Below are positions 11,127 to 18,891 of a stretch of 64,000 bases of DNA, piece after piece. Each line of letters opens with the position of its first letter. The first letter of the stretch is position 1. This DNA comes from Ramlibacter sp. GTDB lineage: Bacteria; Pseudomonadota; Gammaproteobacteria; Burkholderiales; Burkholderiaceae_C. The DNA lies in assembly GCA_012729605.1 (NCBI GenBank), contig JAAYCV010000092.1, positions 1-64,000 of the forward strand. The letters are read 5' to 3'. The notes below the pieces were generated by a model. It worked only from the letters and a program-made list of their open reading frames with translations, searched no databases and was not told where the DNA came from. A program made the position numbers and the translations under genes.

Positions 11127-11507
11127 ATGAAATTCGTACCCGACCAGATGGACGTTCCCGCCATCACCGCCCATGGCCCGGGCTGGGTGGCCGTCAATGG
11201 CCAGCCTTTCAGGCACCACCTGTTGCTGACGGCCCAGGGCCTGCTGCAACCCTGGCACTGCACCGGCTTTGACCAGCTCGATACCGGACACTTCAGCCAA
11301 TTGGCCGAACTGCCCTGCGAACTGGTGCTGTTCGGCACCGGCGACCGCCTGCGCTTCCTGCATCCCTCGGTCACGGCCCCGTTGATGGCGCGCGGCATCG
11401 GCATCGAGACCATGGACACCGCTGCCGCCTGCCGCACCTACAACTTCCTGGCCGGCGAAGGCCGCCGCGTGCTGGCCGCGCTGCTGGTGGATGCCCCGGC
11501 ACCGTAA
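11127..11507 (+). CDS. Mth938-like domain protein (DUF498)
   Basis: 126-residue protein of the Mth938-like family, which includes the mitochondrial complex I assembly factor NDUFAF3. Features are ITAHGPGWVAVNGQPF near the N-terminus, CELVLFGTGDRLRFL in the middle and GIGIETMDTAAACRTYNFLAGEGRRVLAALL at the C-terminus (the last a family hallmark). The biochemical activity of bacterial members is not known. It is divergent from alaA and precedes bcp, with a separate leader in between. Confidence 0.85.
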   Translation: MKFVPDQMDVPAITAHGPGWVAVNGQPFRHHLLLTAQGLLQPWHCTGFDQLDTGHFSQLAELPCELVLFGTGDRLRFLHPSVTAPLMARGIGIETMDTAAACRTYNFLAGEGRRVLAALLVDAPAP

Positions 11508-11561
11508 CAAGGGCTTTCACCCTGGCAAGCGCTTGTGATGAATTTCGTTTAAAATAGGGGT

Positions 11562-11695
11562 TTCGATGGCGTCCGGGTTGCCGCAACCCGCGCCGGGTAG
11601 CTGGCCATCGTCTGCCGGCTTCTGTGCCACTCGGGCATCCCAACCGGCGGCACACCTGTGTCGCCTCACCCACGACCATGCCCGAGTCGTCTTTA
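11562..11695 (+). ncRNA. structured RNA leader of bcp (candidate)
   Basis: The 200 bases between the Mth938-domain gene and bcp hold no ORF but several perfect helices: 11564-11570 with 11604-11610 (7 bp), enclosing 11575-11580 with 11584-11589 (6 bp, CCG loop), and 11629-11638 with 11678-11687 (10 bp) enclosing a further small ACAC/GTGT stem. Bases 11614-11618 can also pair with 11644-11648, inside the last loop, giving a possible pseudoknot. A TAAAAT (11550-11555) sits just upstream. The ribosome binding site of bcp follows immediately. I do not recognise a known riboswitch class. Confidence 0.45.
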
Positions 11696-11715
11696 GGAAA
11701 GAGATAAATAACATA

Positions 11716-12204
11716 ATGGCAATCGTCGTAGACAAGCTGATCCCCGAATTCGAGGCCAATGCCACGAGCGACGTCAAGGTCAGCAACACTTCCCATAATG
11801 GCCAGATCCTGGTCCTGTTTTTCTACCCCAAGGACAACACCCCTGGCTGCACCACCGAAGCCATGGAATTCCGTGACCAGTACGAGGCTTTCGAGCAGGC
11901 TGGCGCCGTGGTGTTTGGCGTATCGCGTGACAACATGACGTCGCATGACGGCTTCAAGGAGAAGCTGGGCCTGCCCTACGAGCTGATCGCCGATACCGAA
12001 GAAAAAATGTGCCATATGTTCGGCGTGGTCAAGAACAAGATCATGTACGGCAAGAAGGTCAAGGGCATCGAGCGCAGCACCTTCCTGATCGGCCCCGATG
12101 GCGTGCTGCGTCAGGAATGGCGTGGCGTCAAGGTCGCCGGCCATGTGGATGCCGTGCTGAAGGCCGTGCAGGAACTGAAAGAGACCCTGGCTACCGCCGA
12201 ATAA
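11716..12204 (+). CDS. bcp: peroxiredoxin, Bcp/PrxQ family
   Basis: 162-residue thiol peroxidase that reduces hydrogen peroxide and organic peroxides. The start is the ATG at 11716 after AGGAAAGAG. The peroxidatic Cys45 is in NTPGCTTEAM. The resolving Cys five residues later in E. coli Bcp is replaced by Met50. The only other Cys is Cys99 in EKMCHMFG, so the enzyme is either 1-Cys or uses the distal Cys as in atypical 2-Cys PrxQ. Full length for the family. Followed by a strong terminator. Confidence 0.94.
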   Translation: MAIVVDKLIPEFEANATSDVKVSNTSHNGQILVLFFYPKDNTPGCTTEAMEFRDQYEAFEQAGAVVFGVSRDNMTSHDGFKEKLGLPYELIADTEEKMCHMFGVVKNKIMYGKKVKGIERSTFLIGPDGVLRQEWRGVKVAGHVDAVLKAVQELKETLATAE

Positions 12205-12229
12205 GCTCCCTGGCCTTGTCGCCAGCCGA

Positions 12230-12256
12230 AAGCGCCTGCCCAGCAGGCGCTTTTTT
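12230..12256 (+). terminator. Rho-independent terminator of bcp
   Basis: 10-bp stem (12230-12239 with 12243-12252), CCA loop and a T6 run (12251-12256), 25 bases past the bcp stop. Confidence 0.92.
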
Positions 12257-12435
12257 CATGGGCACTTTCCCGCAGCCCGCAGACGGGGGCTGACGCACGG
12301 TTGCAAATATGACCGCCGGGTGACGGCAATCTGCAAGTCAGCATGTATATTAGGTCTGTGTGAAACGCCTAGCGTCGTGTTTCGCAGGGCGTGCGCCAGC
12401 CGCATGCATGTTCAACCTGTTTTCCGCACACTTAC

Positions 12436-14277
12436 ATGCCATTGCCTCCCGCTCCCAAGAAGCGCGCCACCAAACTGGATGCCGAGCTTCTGACCCAGAC
12501 TCCCCCTACCCGTGCCAGCCAGGCCGAGCCGGCTGACACCACGCCCGTCGCAGCAGCAACAACAGCCAGCACGGACAGCAGCACCAGCGCGCCCAAGCGC
12601 AGCACTACCCGCCGCACCACGACCAGCAGCACGCGCAAGACGAGCGCCGTGACGCCTTCGCTGGATGCCGCTGCAGCCGTGGCAGCCACGGCACCTACGC
12701 GTCGTCGCACCGCAGCAGCCAAGCCTGCCGCGGCAGCAGTGGCCGAGAGCCCGCCGCCTGCAAGCACTGTCACGACCCAACCCACCGCCAGACCAGCTGC
12801 AGCCAAACCGGTGGCCGCCACTCCGGTCCCGGCCACCCGGCCGGCTCGTGCACGCAAGAAGGCCACTGGCAGCGAGCCCGAGGTGCGCCGCCTGTTCGTG
12901 CTGGATACCAATGTGCTGATGCACGATCCGATGTGCCTGTTCCGCTTCGAGGAACATGACATCTTCCTGCCACTGATCGTGCTGGAAGAGCTGGACAGCC
13001 ACAAGAAGGGCATGACGGAAGTCTCGCGCAACGCGCGCCAGACCAGCCGCACGCTGGATGCGCTGGTGGCAGCGGTGGAATCGCAGGACATGAGCCACGG
13101 CATGCCGCTGGACGCGACCGGCCACAAGGAAGCCACCGGCCGCCTGTTCTTCCAGACCGAGGCACTCGATTACACCCTGCCGAGCTCGCTGCCGCAGGGC
13201 AAGGCCGACAACCAGATCCTGGGCGTGGTGCACGCGCTGGAAGCCGCGCACAAGGACCGCCAGGTCGCGCTGGTGTCCAAGGACATCAACATGCGCGTCA
13301 AGGCGCGCGCGCTGGGCCTGCTGGCCGAAGACTACGAGAACGACAAGACACTCGACGACGACGAGCTGCTGTACAACGGCATCCTGATGCTGCCGGCCGA
13401 CTTCTGGGATACGCAGGAAGGCGATATCGAGAGCTGGCAGGAAGGCGCGCATACCTATTACCGCGTGCAGGGCCCGCTGACGCAGCAGATGCTGATCAAC
13501 CAGTTCGTCTATTTCGAGCAGCCCGGCGAGACCAGCCTGTACACGCGCGTGACCGAAATCCGCGGCAATACGGCGGTACTCAAGACGCTGCGCGACCATA
13601 CCCACCCCAAGCATGCCGCCTGGGGCGTGACGGCGCGCAACCGCGAGCAGAACTTTGCCATGAACCTGCTGCTCGATCCGGAGATCGATTTCGTCACCCT
13701 GACCGGTACCGCCGGTACCGGCAAGACGCTGCTGGCGCTGGCCTGCGGCCTGACCCAGGTGCTGGATGACCGCCGCTACACCGAAATCATCATGACGCGT
13801 GCCACGGTCAGCGTGGGCGAAGACATCGGCTTCCTGCCTGGCACCGAAGAAGAAAAGATGGGCCCGTGGATGGGCGCGCTGGACGACAACCTGGAGTTCC
13901 TGACCAAGGGCGGCGACAGCAACGGCGCCGGCGAATGGGGGCGAGCCGCCACCAATGAGCTGATCCGCAGCCGCATCAAGATCAAGAGCATGAACTTCAT
14001 GCGCGGCCGTACCTTCCTGAACAAGTTCGTCATCATCGACGAGGCGCAGAACCTGACGCCCAAGCAGATGAAGACGCTGATCACGCGCGCCGGTCCGGGC
14101 ACCAAGATCATCTGCATGGGCAACCTGGCGCAGATCGATACGCCCTACCTGACCGAAGGCTCTTCCGGCCTGACCGCGGTGGTGGACAAGTTCAAGGGCT
14201 GGCCGCACAGCGGCCACATCATGCTGGCACGCGGTGAGCGTTCGCGCCTGGCAGACTTTGCCAGCGAGGTGCTGTAA
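12436..14277 (+). CDS. PhoH-like protein with PIN domain and long N-terminal low-complexity region
   Basis: 613 residues from the ATG at 12436. Residues ~15-145 are a low-complexity Ala/Thr/Pro/Ser/Arg stretch, probably disordered. A PIN-type RNase domain follows (RRLFVLDTNVLMHDP with the acidic Asp, later VLEELDSHKKG and KADNQILGVVHALE). The C-terminal PhoH ATPase has Walker A GTAGTGKT, VGEDIGFLPGTEEEKMGPWM, and Walker B FVIIDEAQNLTPKQMKT. The PIN-PhoH combination is known as PhoAT/PhoH2-type, with RNA helicase/RNase activity shown for actinobacterial members. A GTG 15 codons upstream is an alternative start. pabBC follows after 3 bases. Confidence 0.9.
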   Translation: MPLPPAPKKRATKLDAELLTQTPPTRASQAEPADTTPVAAATTASTDSSTSAPKRSTTRRTTTSSTRKTSAVTPSLDAAAAVAATAPTRRRTAAAKPAAAAVAESPPPASTVTTQPTARPAAAKPVAATPVPATRPARARKKATGSEPEVRRLFVLDTNVLMHDPMCLFRFEEHDIFLPLIVLEELDSHKKGMTEVSRNARQTSRTLDALVAAVESQDMSHGMPLDATGHKEATGRLFFQTEALDYTLPSSLPQGKADNQILGVVHALEAAHKDRQVALVSKDINMRVKARALGLLAEDYENDKTLDDDELLYNGILMLPADFWDTQEGDIESWQEGAHTYYRVQGPLTQQMLINQFVYFEQPGETSLYTRVTEIRGNTAVLKTLRDHTHPKHAAWGVTARNREQNFAMNLLLDPEIDFVTLTGTAGTGKTLLALACGLTQVLDDRRYTEIIMTRATVSVGEDIGFLPGTEEEKMGPWMGALDDNLEFLTKGGDSNGAGEWGRAATNELIRSRIKIKSMNFMRGRTFLNKFVIIDEAQNLTPKQMKTLITRAGPGTKIICMGNLAQIDTPYLTEGSSGLTAVVDKFKGWPHSGHIMLARGERSRLADFASEVL

Positions 14278-14280
14278 ATC

Positions 14281-16185
14281 GTGTCCTGGCAGCCCGATCC
14301 CGATCGGCTGGTCTTCGTCACCGATTTCCCGGACGCCAAGGGCAGCGTGCAGCGGCTGCGTTTCAGCCAGCCGCAAGAGCTGCTGATCGCCTGGCGTGCC
14401 GATGAGGTACCTGCGCTGTTGCGCACGCTGGATGCACGCGTGCGTGCCGGCTGCTGGGCAGTCGGCCAGCTGGCCTATGAAGCTGCCGCCGGTTTCGATC
14501 CCAAGCTGGCGGCATCGATGCAGCTGGATGCCAGTGCCAGCCAGCCAGAGCCGCTGGCCGCTTTTGCGCTGTTCAGCGGGCCAGACGCTATGCCGGATTT
14601 CGAATCCGGTGCACAGTCGCCGCCCGCCTCCGGCCAGGTGCATGCGGCACCCGACTGGCAGCTGAGCGAAGATGCCGGCCAGCACGGCAAGGCGATTGGC
14701 ACCATCCGCAGCGCGATCCAGGACGGCGAAGTCTACCAGGTCAACCATACGCTGCGCGTACTGGCAGAGCGTGGCGGGCTGCCGCTGTGGCAGTACCACG
14801 AAGCCCTGCGCGCACGCCAGCTAGCCAACTACTGCGCCTGGCTGGACTGGGGCGGCTGGCAGGTGCTGTCGGCATCGCCCGAGCTGTTCTTTGACTGGAA
14901 CCGGCAGACCGGGCAGATTGCAACGCGGCCCATGAAAGGAACGGCCCCGCGCGGCAATACGCCTGAGCAGGATGCCGAAGCAGCACGCCAGCTGCAGGCC
15001 AGCCCCAAGGAGCGCGCCGAAAACGTGATGATCGTGGACCTGCTGCGCAATGACCTGGGCCGCGTCGCGATCACCGGCAGCGTGCAAACCACGGCGCTGT
15101 TCCAGGTCGAGCCCTACCCCACACTGTGGCAAATGACCAGCACAGTGCAGGCAATCACGCGGCCGGAGATCGACCTGCCGGCGCTGATGCAGGCGCTGTT
15201 CCCCTGCGGCTCGATCACCGGGGCGCCCAAGCGCATGGCGATGGAGAAGATCACCTTGCTGGAAAAAGGCCCGCGTGGCGTGTATTGTGGCGCGATCGGG
15301 GTCATGAGCCCGTATCGTGCGGTGTTCAATGTCGCTATCCGTACCGTGACGGCCTTGCCCGATGGCTGCCTGCGCGGTGGCATTGGCGGTGGCATCACGC
15401 TGTCGTCCGATGCAGCATCAGAATATGCCGAGGCCGTGCTGAAAGCGCGCTTTCTGCATACCGAGAGCCTGCCGCTGCCGGACTTCGAACTGCTGGAAAC
15501 GCTGTTGCTGGACAAGGGACGCTACGCCCTGCTGCCCTGGCATCTGCAGCGCTTGCAGACCTCGACGCGGCAATGGAACTGGCGGCCGGTCTCGGATTCG
15601 GCCCTCCAGCGGGAGTTGCAGCAACTGGCCGATGCGCACCCGCATGGCCGCTGGCGCGTACGTCTGCTGCTGTCAGCGGATGGACAGATCAGGCTGACGG
15701 CCACGCAGCTGGACGACTCAGTCACAGACGCCGACTGGGACAGCCACCACGAGGTTCCTGCCGCTTGGCTGCGCCATCCCGATGCTGACAGCCTGACAGT
15801 ACAACCGGTAGCCCTGGCCTCCTCCCCGCTCCCAACCGAACTGCAACCCTGGATCTGCCACAAGACCTCGCGCCGCCAGCATTACGATGCGCTGACTGAA
15901 GCCTTTCCGCAGGCCTGGGACGTGCTGCTGCACGACGAGTCCGGTTTTGCGCTGGAGTGCACGCGCGGCAATATCGTGCTGCAGACTGCCGATGGCCGCT
16001 GGCTGACGCCGATCCAGCGCGATCAGCTGCTGCCGGGCACCTTCCGCGAGGCGCTGCTGCAACGCGGCCTGATCCGCGAGGCGGTGCTGCCGCTGTGCCT
16101 GCTGCAGCGCATGCTGCCAGGCGAGCGGCTCTGGTTCATCAACAGCGTGCGCGGCTGGGTACCGCTGCAGTTGCTGCCGGCCTGA
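14281..16185 (+). CDS. pabBC: bifunctional aminodeoxychorismate synthase component I / aminodeoxychorismate lyase
   Basis: 634-residue fusion of PabB and PabC. The N-terminal ~390 residues are a chorismate-binding domain: SASPELFFDW, TRPMKGTAPRG, ENVMIVDLLRNDLGR, and SITGAPKRMAMEKI at the active site. The C-terminal ~245 residues are a fold-type IV aminotransferase-like lyase: FELLETLLLDKGRYALLPWHL region, ECTRGNIVLQTADGRWLTP and GTFREALLQRG. Together they turn chorismate into 4-aminobenzoate for folate. The glutaminase PabA is not in the window. Start is GTG, 3 bases after phoH. folP, the next user of PABA, is at 33.8-34.7 kb. Confidence 0.93.
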   Translation: MSWQPDPDRLVFVTDFPDAKGSVQRLRFSQPQELLIAWRADEVPALLRTLDARVRAGCWAVGQLAYEAAAGFDPKLAASMQLDASASQPEPLAAFALFSGPDAMPDFESGAQSPPASGQVHAAPDWQLSEDAGQHGKAIGTIRSAIQDGEVYQVNHTLRVLAERGGLPLWQYHEALRARQLANYCAWLDWGGWQVLSASPELFFDWNRQTGQIATRPMKGTAPRGNTPEQDAEAARQLQASPKERAENVMIVDLLRNDLGRVAITGSVQTTALFQVEPYPTLWQMTSTVQAITRPEIDLPALMQALFPCGSITGAPKRMAMEKITLLEKGPRGVYCGAIGVMSPYRAVFNVAIRTVTALPDGCLRGGIGGGITLSSDAASEYAEAVLKARFLHTESLPLPDFELLETLLLDKGRYALLPWHLQRLQTSTRQWNWRPVSDSALQRELQQLADAHPHGRWRVRLLLSADGQIRLTATQLDDSVTDADWDSHHEVPAAWLRHPDADSLTVQPVALASSPLPTELQPWICHKTSRRQHYDALTEAFPQAWDVLLHDESGFALECTRGNIVLQTADGRWLTPIQRDQLLPGTFREALLQRGLIREAVLPLCLLQRMLPGERLWFINSVRGWVPLQLLPA

Positions 16186-16188
16186 TCC

Positions 16189-18666
16189 TCAGTAATCCTC
16201 GGCCATGTGCGCGAGGGTTTCGAACTTGGTCAACGGCTTGATAAAGGCCAGCTTGACGGTGCCAGTCGGGCCGTTACGCTGCTTGCCGATGATGATCTCG
16301 GCCACGCCCGGCTCCTTGCTTTCCTTGTTGTAGTAGTCGTCTCGGTAGATGAACATGATCACGTCAGCGTCCTGCTCGATCGCACCCGATTCCCGCAAGT
16401 CACTCATCATCGGCCGCTTGTCGGTACGCTGTTCCACGCTACGGTTGAGCTGAGACAGCGCAATCACCGGACACTGCAGCTCCTTGGCCAGCATCTTCAG
16501 GCCACGCGAGATCTCGCTCAGCTCGGTGGCGCGGTTTTCGCTGCTGGACTGGCTGCTACCGCTCATCAGCTGCAGGTAGTCGACCACGATCAGGCCGAGC
16601 TTGCCGCACTGGCGCGACAGGCGGCGTGCGTTGGCGCGCAACTCGCTCGGCGTCAGGCCCGGGGTTTCGTCGATGTGCATAGAGACATTGCGCAAGCGCT
16701 CGATCGCCTCGGTCAGGCGCGGCCACTCCTCGTCCAGCAGTTTGCCGGTACGCAGACGACCCTGGTCGATACGACCGATGGAGCCGACGATACGCACCGC
16801 CAGCTGCGCGGCACCCATTTCCATGGAGAACACGGCGACCGGCAGACCTTCGGTCAGGGCCACATGTTCGGCGATGTTGATGGCGAAGGCGGTGTTGTGT
16901 GTGAGCACATCCTGGTCAGTGATATAGAGTCGATCCGGATGGCTGACGCTGATGCACTGGCAGTCGGTACGACGTGTCGGTGTGATCGACAGGATATTCA
17001 GACGCTTCTGGCGCTGCCAGCGCTGCGGCACGCGTGCCAGCTTGTCCGACATCAGGAACAAGCTGGCCGGCTCGGGATGGTGGATATGGCAGACAAAAGC
17101 CGGCAAGCCGGCCATGCGCATACCAGCTACCGTGTAGTACGGCTGCTTCTCGCTGATCGAGCACCAGCCGCCCAGCGAGCGCACCAGCGTCGCCACGTCC
17201 TGCGCCAGCTGTCGGCTGCAGGTAGAAAACCGGACGCTGCCCCAACGCTCGACCCAGCCATCGGTATCGAGCAGGCCACGCAGCACGTCCTGACGGACTT
17301 CCTTGCGTGCTGTCAGATAGACTTGGGGCACGAACTTCTGGTCACTGCTCAGGCCGGACAACTGCAGCGCCTGCAAGGCGACACGCAACGGATTGGGCTG
17401 TGCACCCACCAGGCCGCTCATCTTGCCGCGATCCCGGCGTACTACACGCCAGTTGCAAGTGCCGGCATGGCTCATGACCAAATCGTGACCAACGCGCGCT
17501 TCCATGCGCGCCACGGTTTCCGGGCAGGTGCTGGCAAAGCGGACGGTTCCGGTTCCAGTCAGATTGCCATCGCCCAGCAGCGCGCCCAGCACCCAGCCGT
17601 CAATCGGCAGCTCGTCCTGATGACCGAAGTCGCCACTGGCGCATTCGATCCAGAGCCGGTTCTGGTAACGCTGTACTTGCAGCATGTCGATCAGGCGTTC
17701 GGTGGACAGTACACGCGGCGCTTTCCAGCTGCGGAAATGCACGCGCCACAGGTGTTCGGCACAGCATTCGGTGCTGCGGCCATCAGACAGGGTCACACGG
17801 TAGACCTGGCGCTCGCCCTGCGGGAAAATGCCGGTCACCATGGACGGCGCACCATCACGCGAAGCCAGCGCATCGCCGATTTCCAGCTCATCCATGCGTT
17901 TCCAGCCCCTGAGGGTGCGTACCTGCGCGTCCAGCGGCTGCGCCTTGCCCATGGAGGGACGTGCCGCCAGAATCACCAGATCCCCCGCCTGAAAACCCGA
18001 CGTCATCCGGTCCAGATCGTAAAATCCGGTCGGTACGCCAGTGATGTCGTTCGGGTTCTGCGCCATCTCCTCGACGCGGTCCAGCAGGTCGACCACCAGC
18101 GATTCCATCGCCTGGAAGCCTTCCTTCATGCGCGAGCCTTCTTCGCCGATCTTGAAGATCTTCTGCTCGGCCTCGTCCAGCACCTTTTCCACCGCCATGC
18201 CTTGGGGATTGAAGGCGCGCGTGGCGATTTCGTCGCTGGCGGTAACCAGCTTGCGCAGGATGGAGCGCTCGCGCACGATCTCGGCGTAGCGGCGGATGTT
18301 GCTGGCGCTAGGCACGTACTGTGCCAGCTGGTTCAGATAGACCAGGCCGCCAACCTCGCCGTCCTTGCCCATGGTCTGCAAGGCCTCAAACACGGTGATC
18401 ACGTCGGCCGGGCGCGAACCATTGATCAGCTTGCCGATGGCCTCGAACACCAGCTGGTGCTCGTAGCGGTAGAAATCACCCGGCACCAGCAGGTCGGCGA
18501 CACGGTCCCAGGCATTGTTGTCCAGCAGCAGGCCACCCAGCACGCTGGATTCGGCCTCGTTGGAATGCGGCGGCACGCGCAGCTGGCTGATCTCGCGATC
18601 AACCGGTTCGTCGTAATAGTCAGGGGGGGAGAAGTAATCGGAGTCTTGCACGGCGTGATTGTTCAT
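16189..18666 (-). CDS. dnaB: replicative DNA helicase DnaB with in-frame intein
   Basis: 825-residue precursor; the mature helicase would be 475 residues. N-terminal collar domain (PPHSNEAESSVLGGLLLDN, about residues 30-130), linker, then the RecA-like motor. The P-loop RPSMGK is interrupted after Lys241; the next host residue is Thr592 (TAFAINIAEHVAL). Beyond it are VFSMEMGA, Walker B LIVVDYLQLM, and the C-terminal FIYRDDYYN and EIIIGKQRNGPTG motifs, all normal. The enclosed 350 residues form an intein. Start at the ATG at 18664-18666; a longer frame to 18765 is not conserved-looking. The gene converges with pabBC and is divergent from cysI. ATP binding requires splicing, because the P-loop Lys and Thr are separated. 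Confidence 0.97.
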   Translation of the reverse strand: MNNHAVQDSDYFSPPDYYDEPVDREISQLRVPPHSNEAESSVLGGLLLDNNAWDRVADLLVPGDFYRYEHQLVFEAIGKLINGSRPADVITVFEALQTMGKDGEVGGLVYLNQLAQYVPSASNIRRYAEIVRERSILRKLVTASDEIATRAFNPQGMAVEKVLDEAEQKIFKIGEEGSRMKEGFQAMESLVVDLLDRVEEMAQNPNDITGVPTGFYDLDRMTSGFQAGDLVILAARPSMGKAQPLDAQVRTLRGWKRMDELEIGDALASRDGAPSMVTGIFPQGERQVYRVTLSDGRSTECCAEHLWRVHFRSWKAPRVLSTERLIDMLQVQRYQNRLWIECASGDFGHQDELPIDGWVLGALLGDGNLTGTGTVRFASTCPETVARMEARVGHDLVMSHAGTCNWRVVRRDRGKMSGLVGAQPNPLRVALQALQLSGLSSDQKFVPQVYLTARKEVRQDVLRGLLDTDGWVERWGSVRFSTCSRQLAQDVATLVRSLGGWCSISEKQPYYTVAGMRMAGLPAFVCHIHHPEPASLFLMSDKLARVPQRWQRQKRLNILSITPTRRTDCQCISVSHPDRLYITDQDVLTHNTAFAINIAEHVALTEGLPVAVFSMEMGAAQLAVRIVGSIGRIDQGRLRTGKLLDEEWPRLTEAIERLRNVSMHIDETPGLTPSELRANARRLSRQCGKLGLIVVDYLQLMSGSSQSSSENRATELSEISRGLKMLAKELQCPVIALSQLNRSVEQRTDKRPMMSDLRESGAIEQDADVIMFIYRDDYYNKESKEPGVAEIIIGKQRNGPTGTVKLAFIKPLTKFETLAHMAEDY
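16894..17943 (-). mobile_element. class 3-like intein with LAGLIDADG homing endonuclease, inserted in the DnaB P-loop
   Basis: Exactly 350 codons between GK and T of the P-loop. Intein residue 1 is Ala, not Cys or Ser. Block A: DAQVRTLRGWKRM. Block B: TECCAEHLW with His64 and Trp66. Block F/G: CQCISVSHPDRLYITD then VLTHN, with Cys330 at the block F nucleophile position, Thr348, His349 and Asn350. Trp66-Cys330-Thr348 is the W-C-T signature of class 3 inteins, in which the block F Cys forms the branched intermediate. The endonuclease has two LAGLIDADG helices, VLGALLGDG (about 118-126, Asp125) and LRGLLDTDG (about 221-229, Asp228), both with their acidic residue, so it may still cut intein-less alleles. 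Base composition resembles the host gene. Confidence 0.93.
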
Positions 18667-18815
18667 GGTCAGCCGCCATGGTAGTGGATTGGCGCGTTCA
18701 GGGTGTGGATAACTGTGTGTACAAGCAGGGGGTATCGGCTGGACAGCCTGGGGACAGTCGGGCACAGCCAGGGCTTATATATCCACCTGGAATATAAACA
18801 TCGTAAAAATGTCGT

Positions 18816-18843
18816 TTGATTTCGCATAAAGCCGGACTACAGT
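18816..18843 (+). promoter_or_regulatory. candidate promoter of the cys operon
   Basis: TTGATT (18816-18821), a 16-base spacer and TACAGT (18838-18843), 49 bases before cysI. Just upstream (18776-18815) is an AT-rich stretch with an ACAT-N7-ATGT dyad (18799-18813), the kind of place where a LysR-type activator such as CysB would bind; that is inference. Confidence 0.5.
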
Positions 18844-18891
18844 GCAGGCTGTCTGTATCGGGCATCCCGCCCGTATCGTCCCCTGCCTGAC

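Noticed and set aside
12412-14799. 795-residue minus-strand open frame
   Set aside because: Antisense to the PIN-PhoH gene and pabBC; composition typical of a shadow frame.
16894-17943. Class 1 intein or simple DnaB insertion
   Set aside because: Position 1 is Ala, not Cys/Ser, and complete splicing blocks plus His-Asn at the end exclude a random insertion.
16207-18684. 825-residue plus-strand open frame
   Set aside because: Antisense to dnaB with intein, low-complexity composition and no motif.
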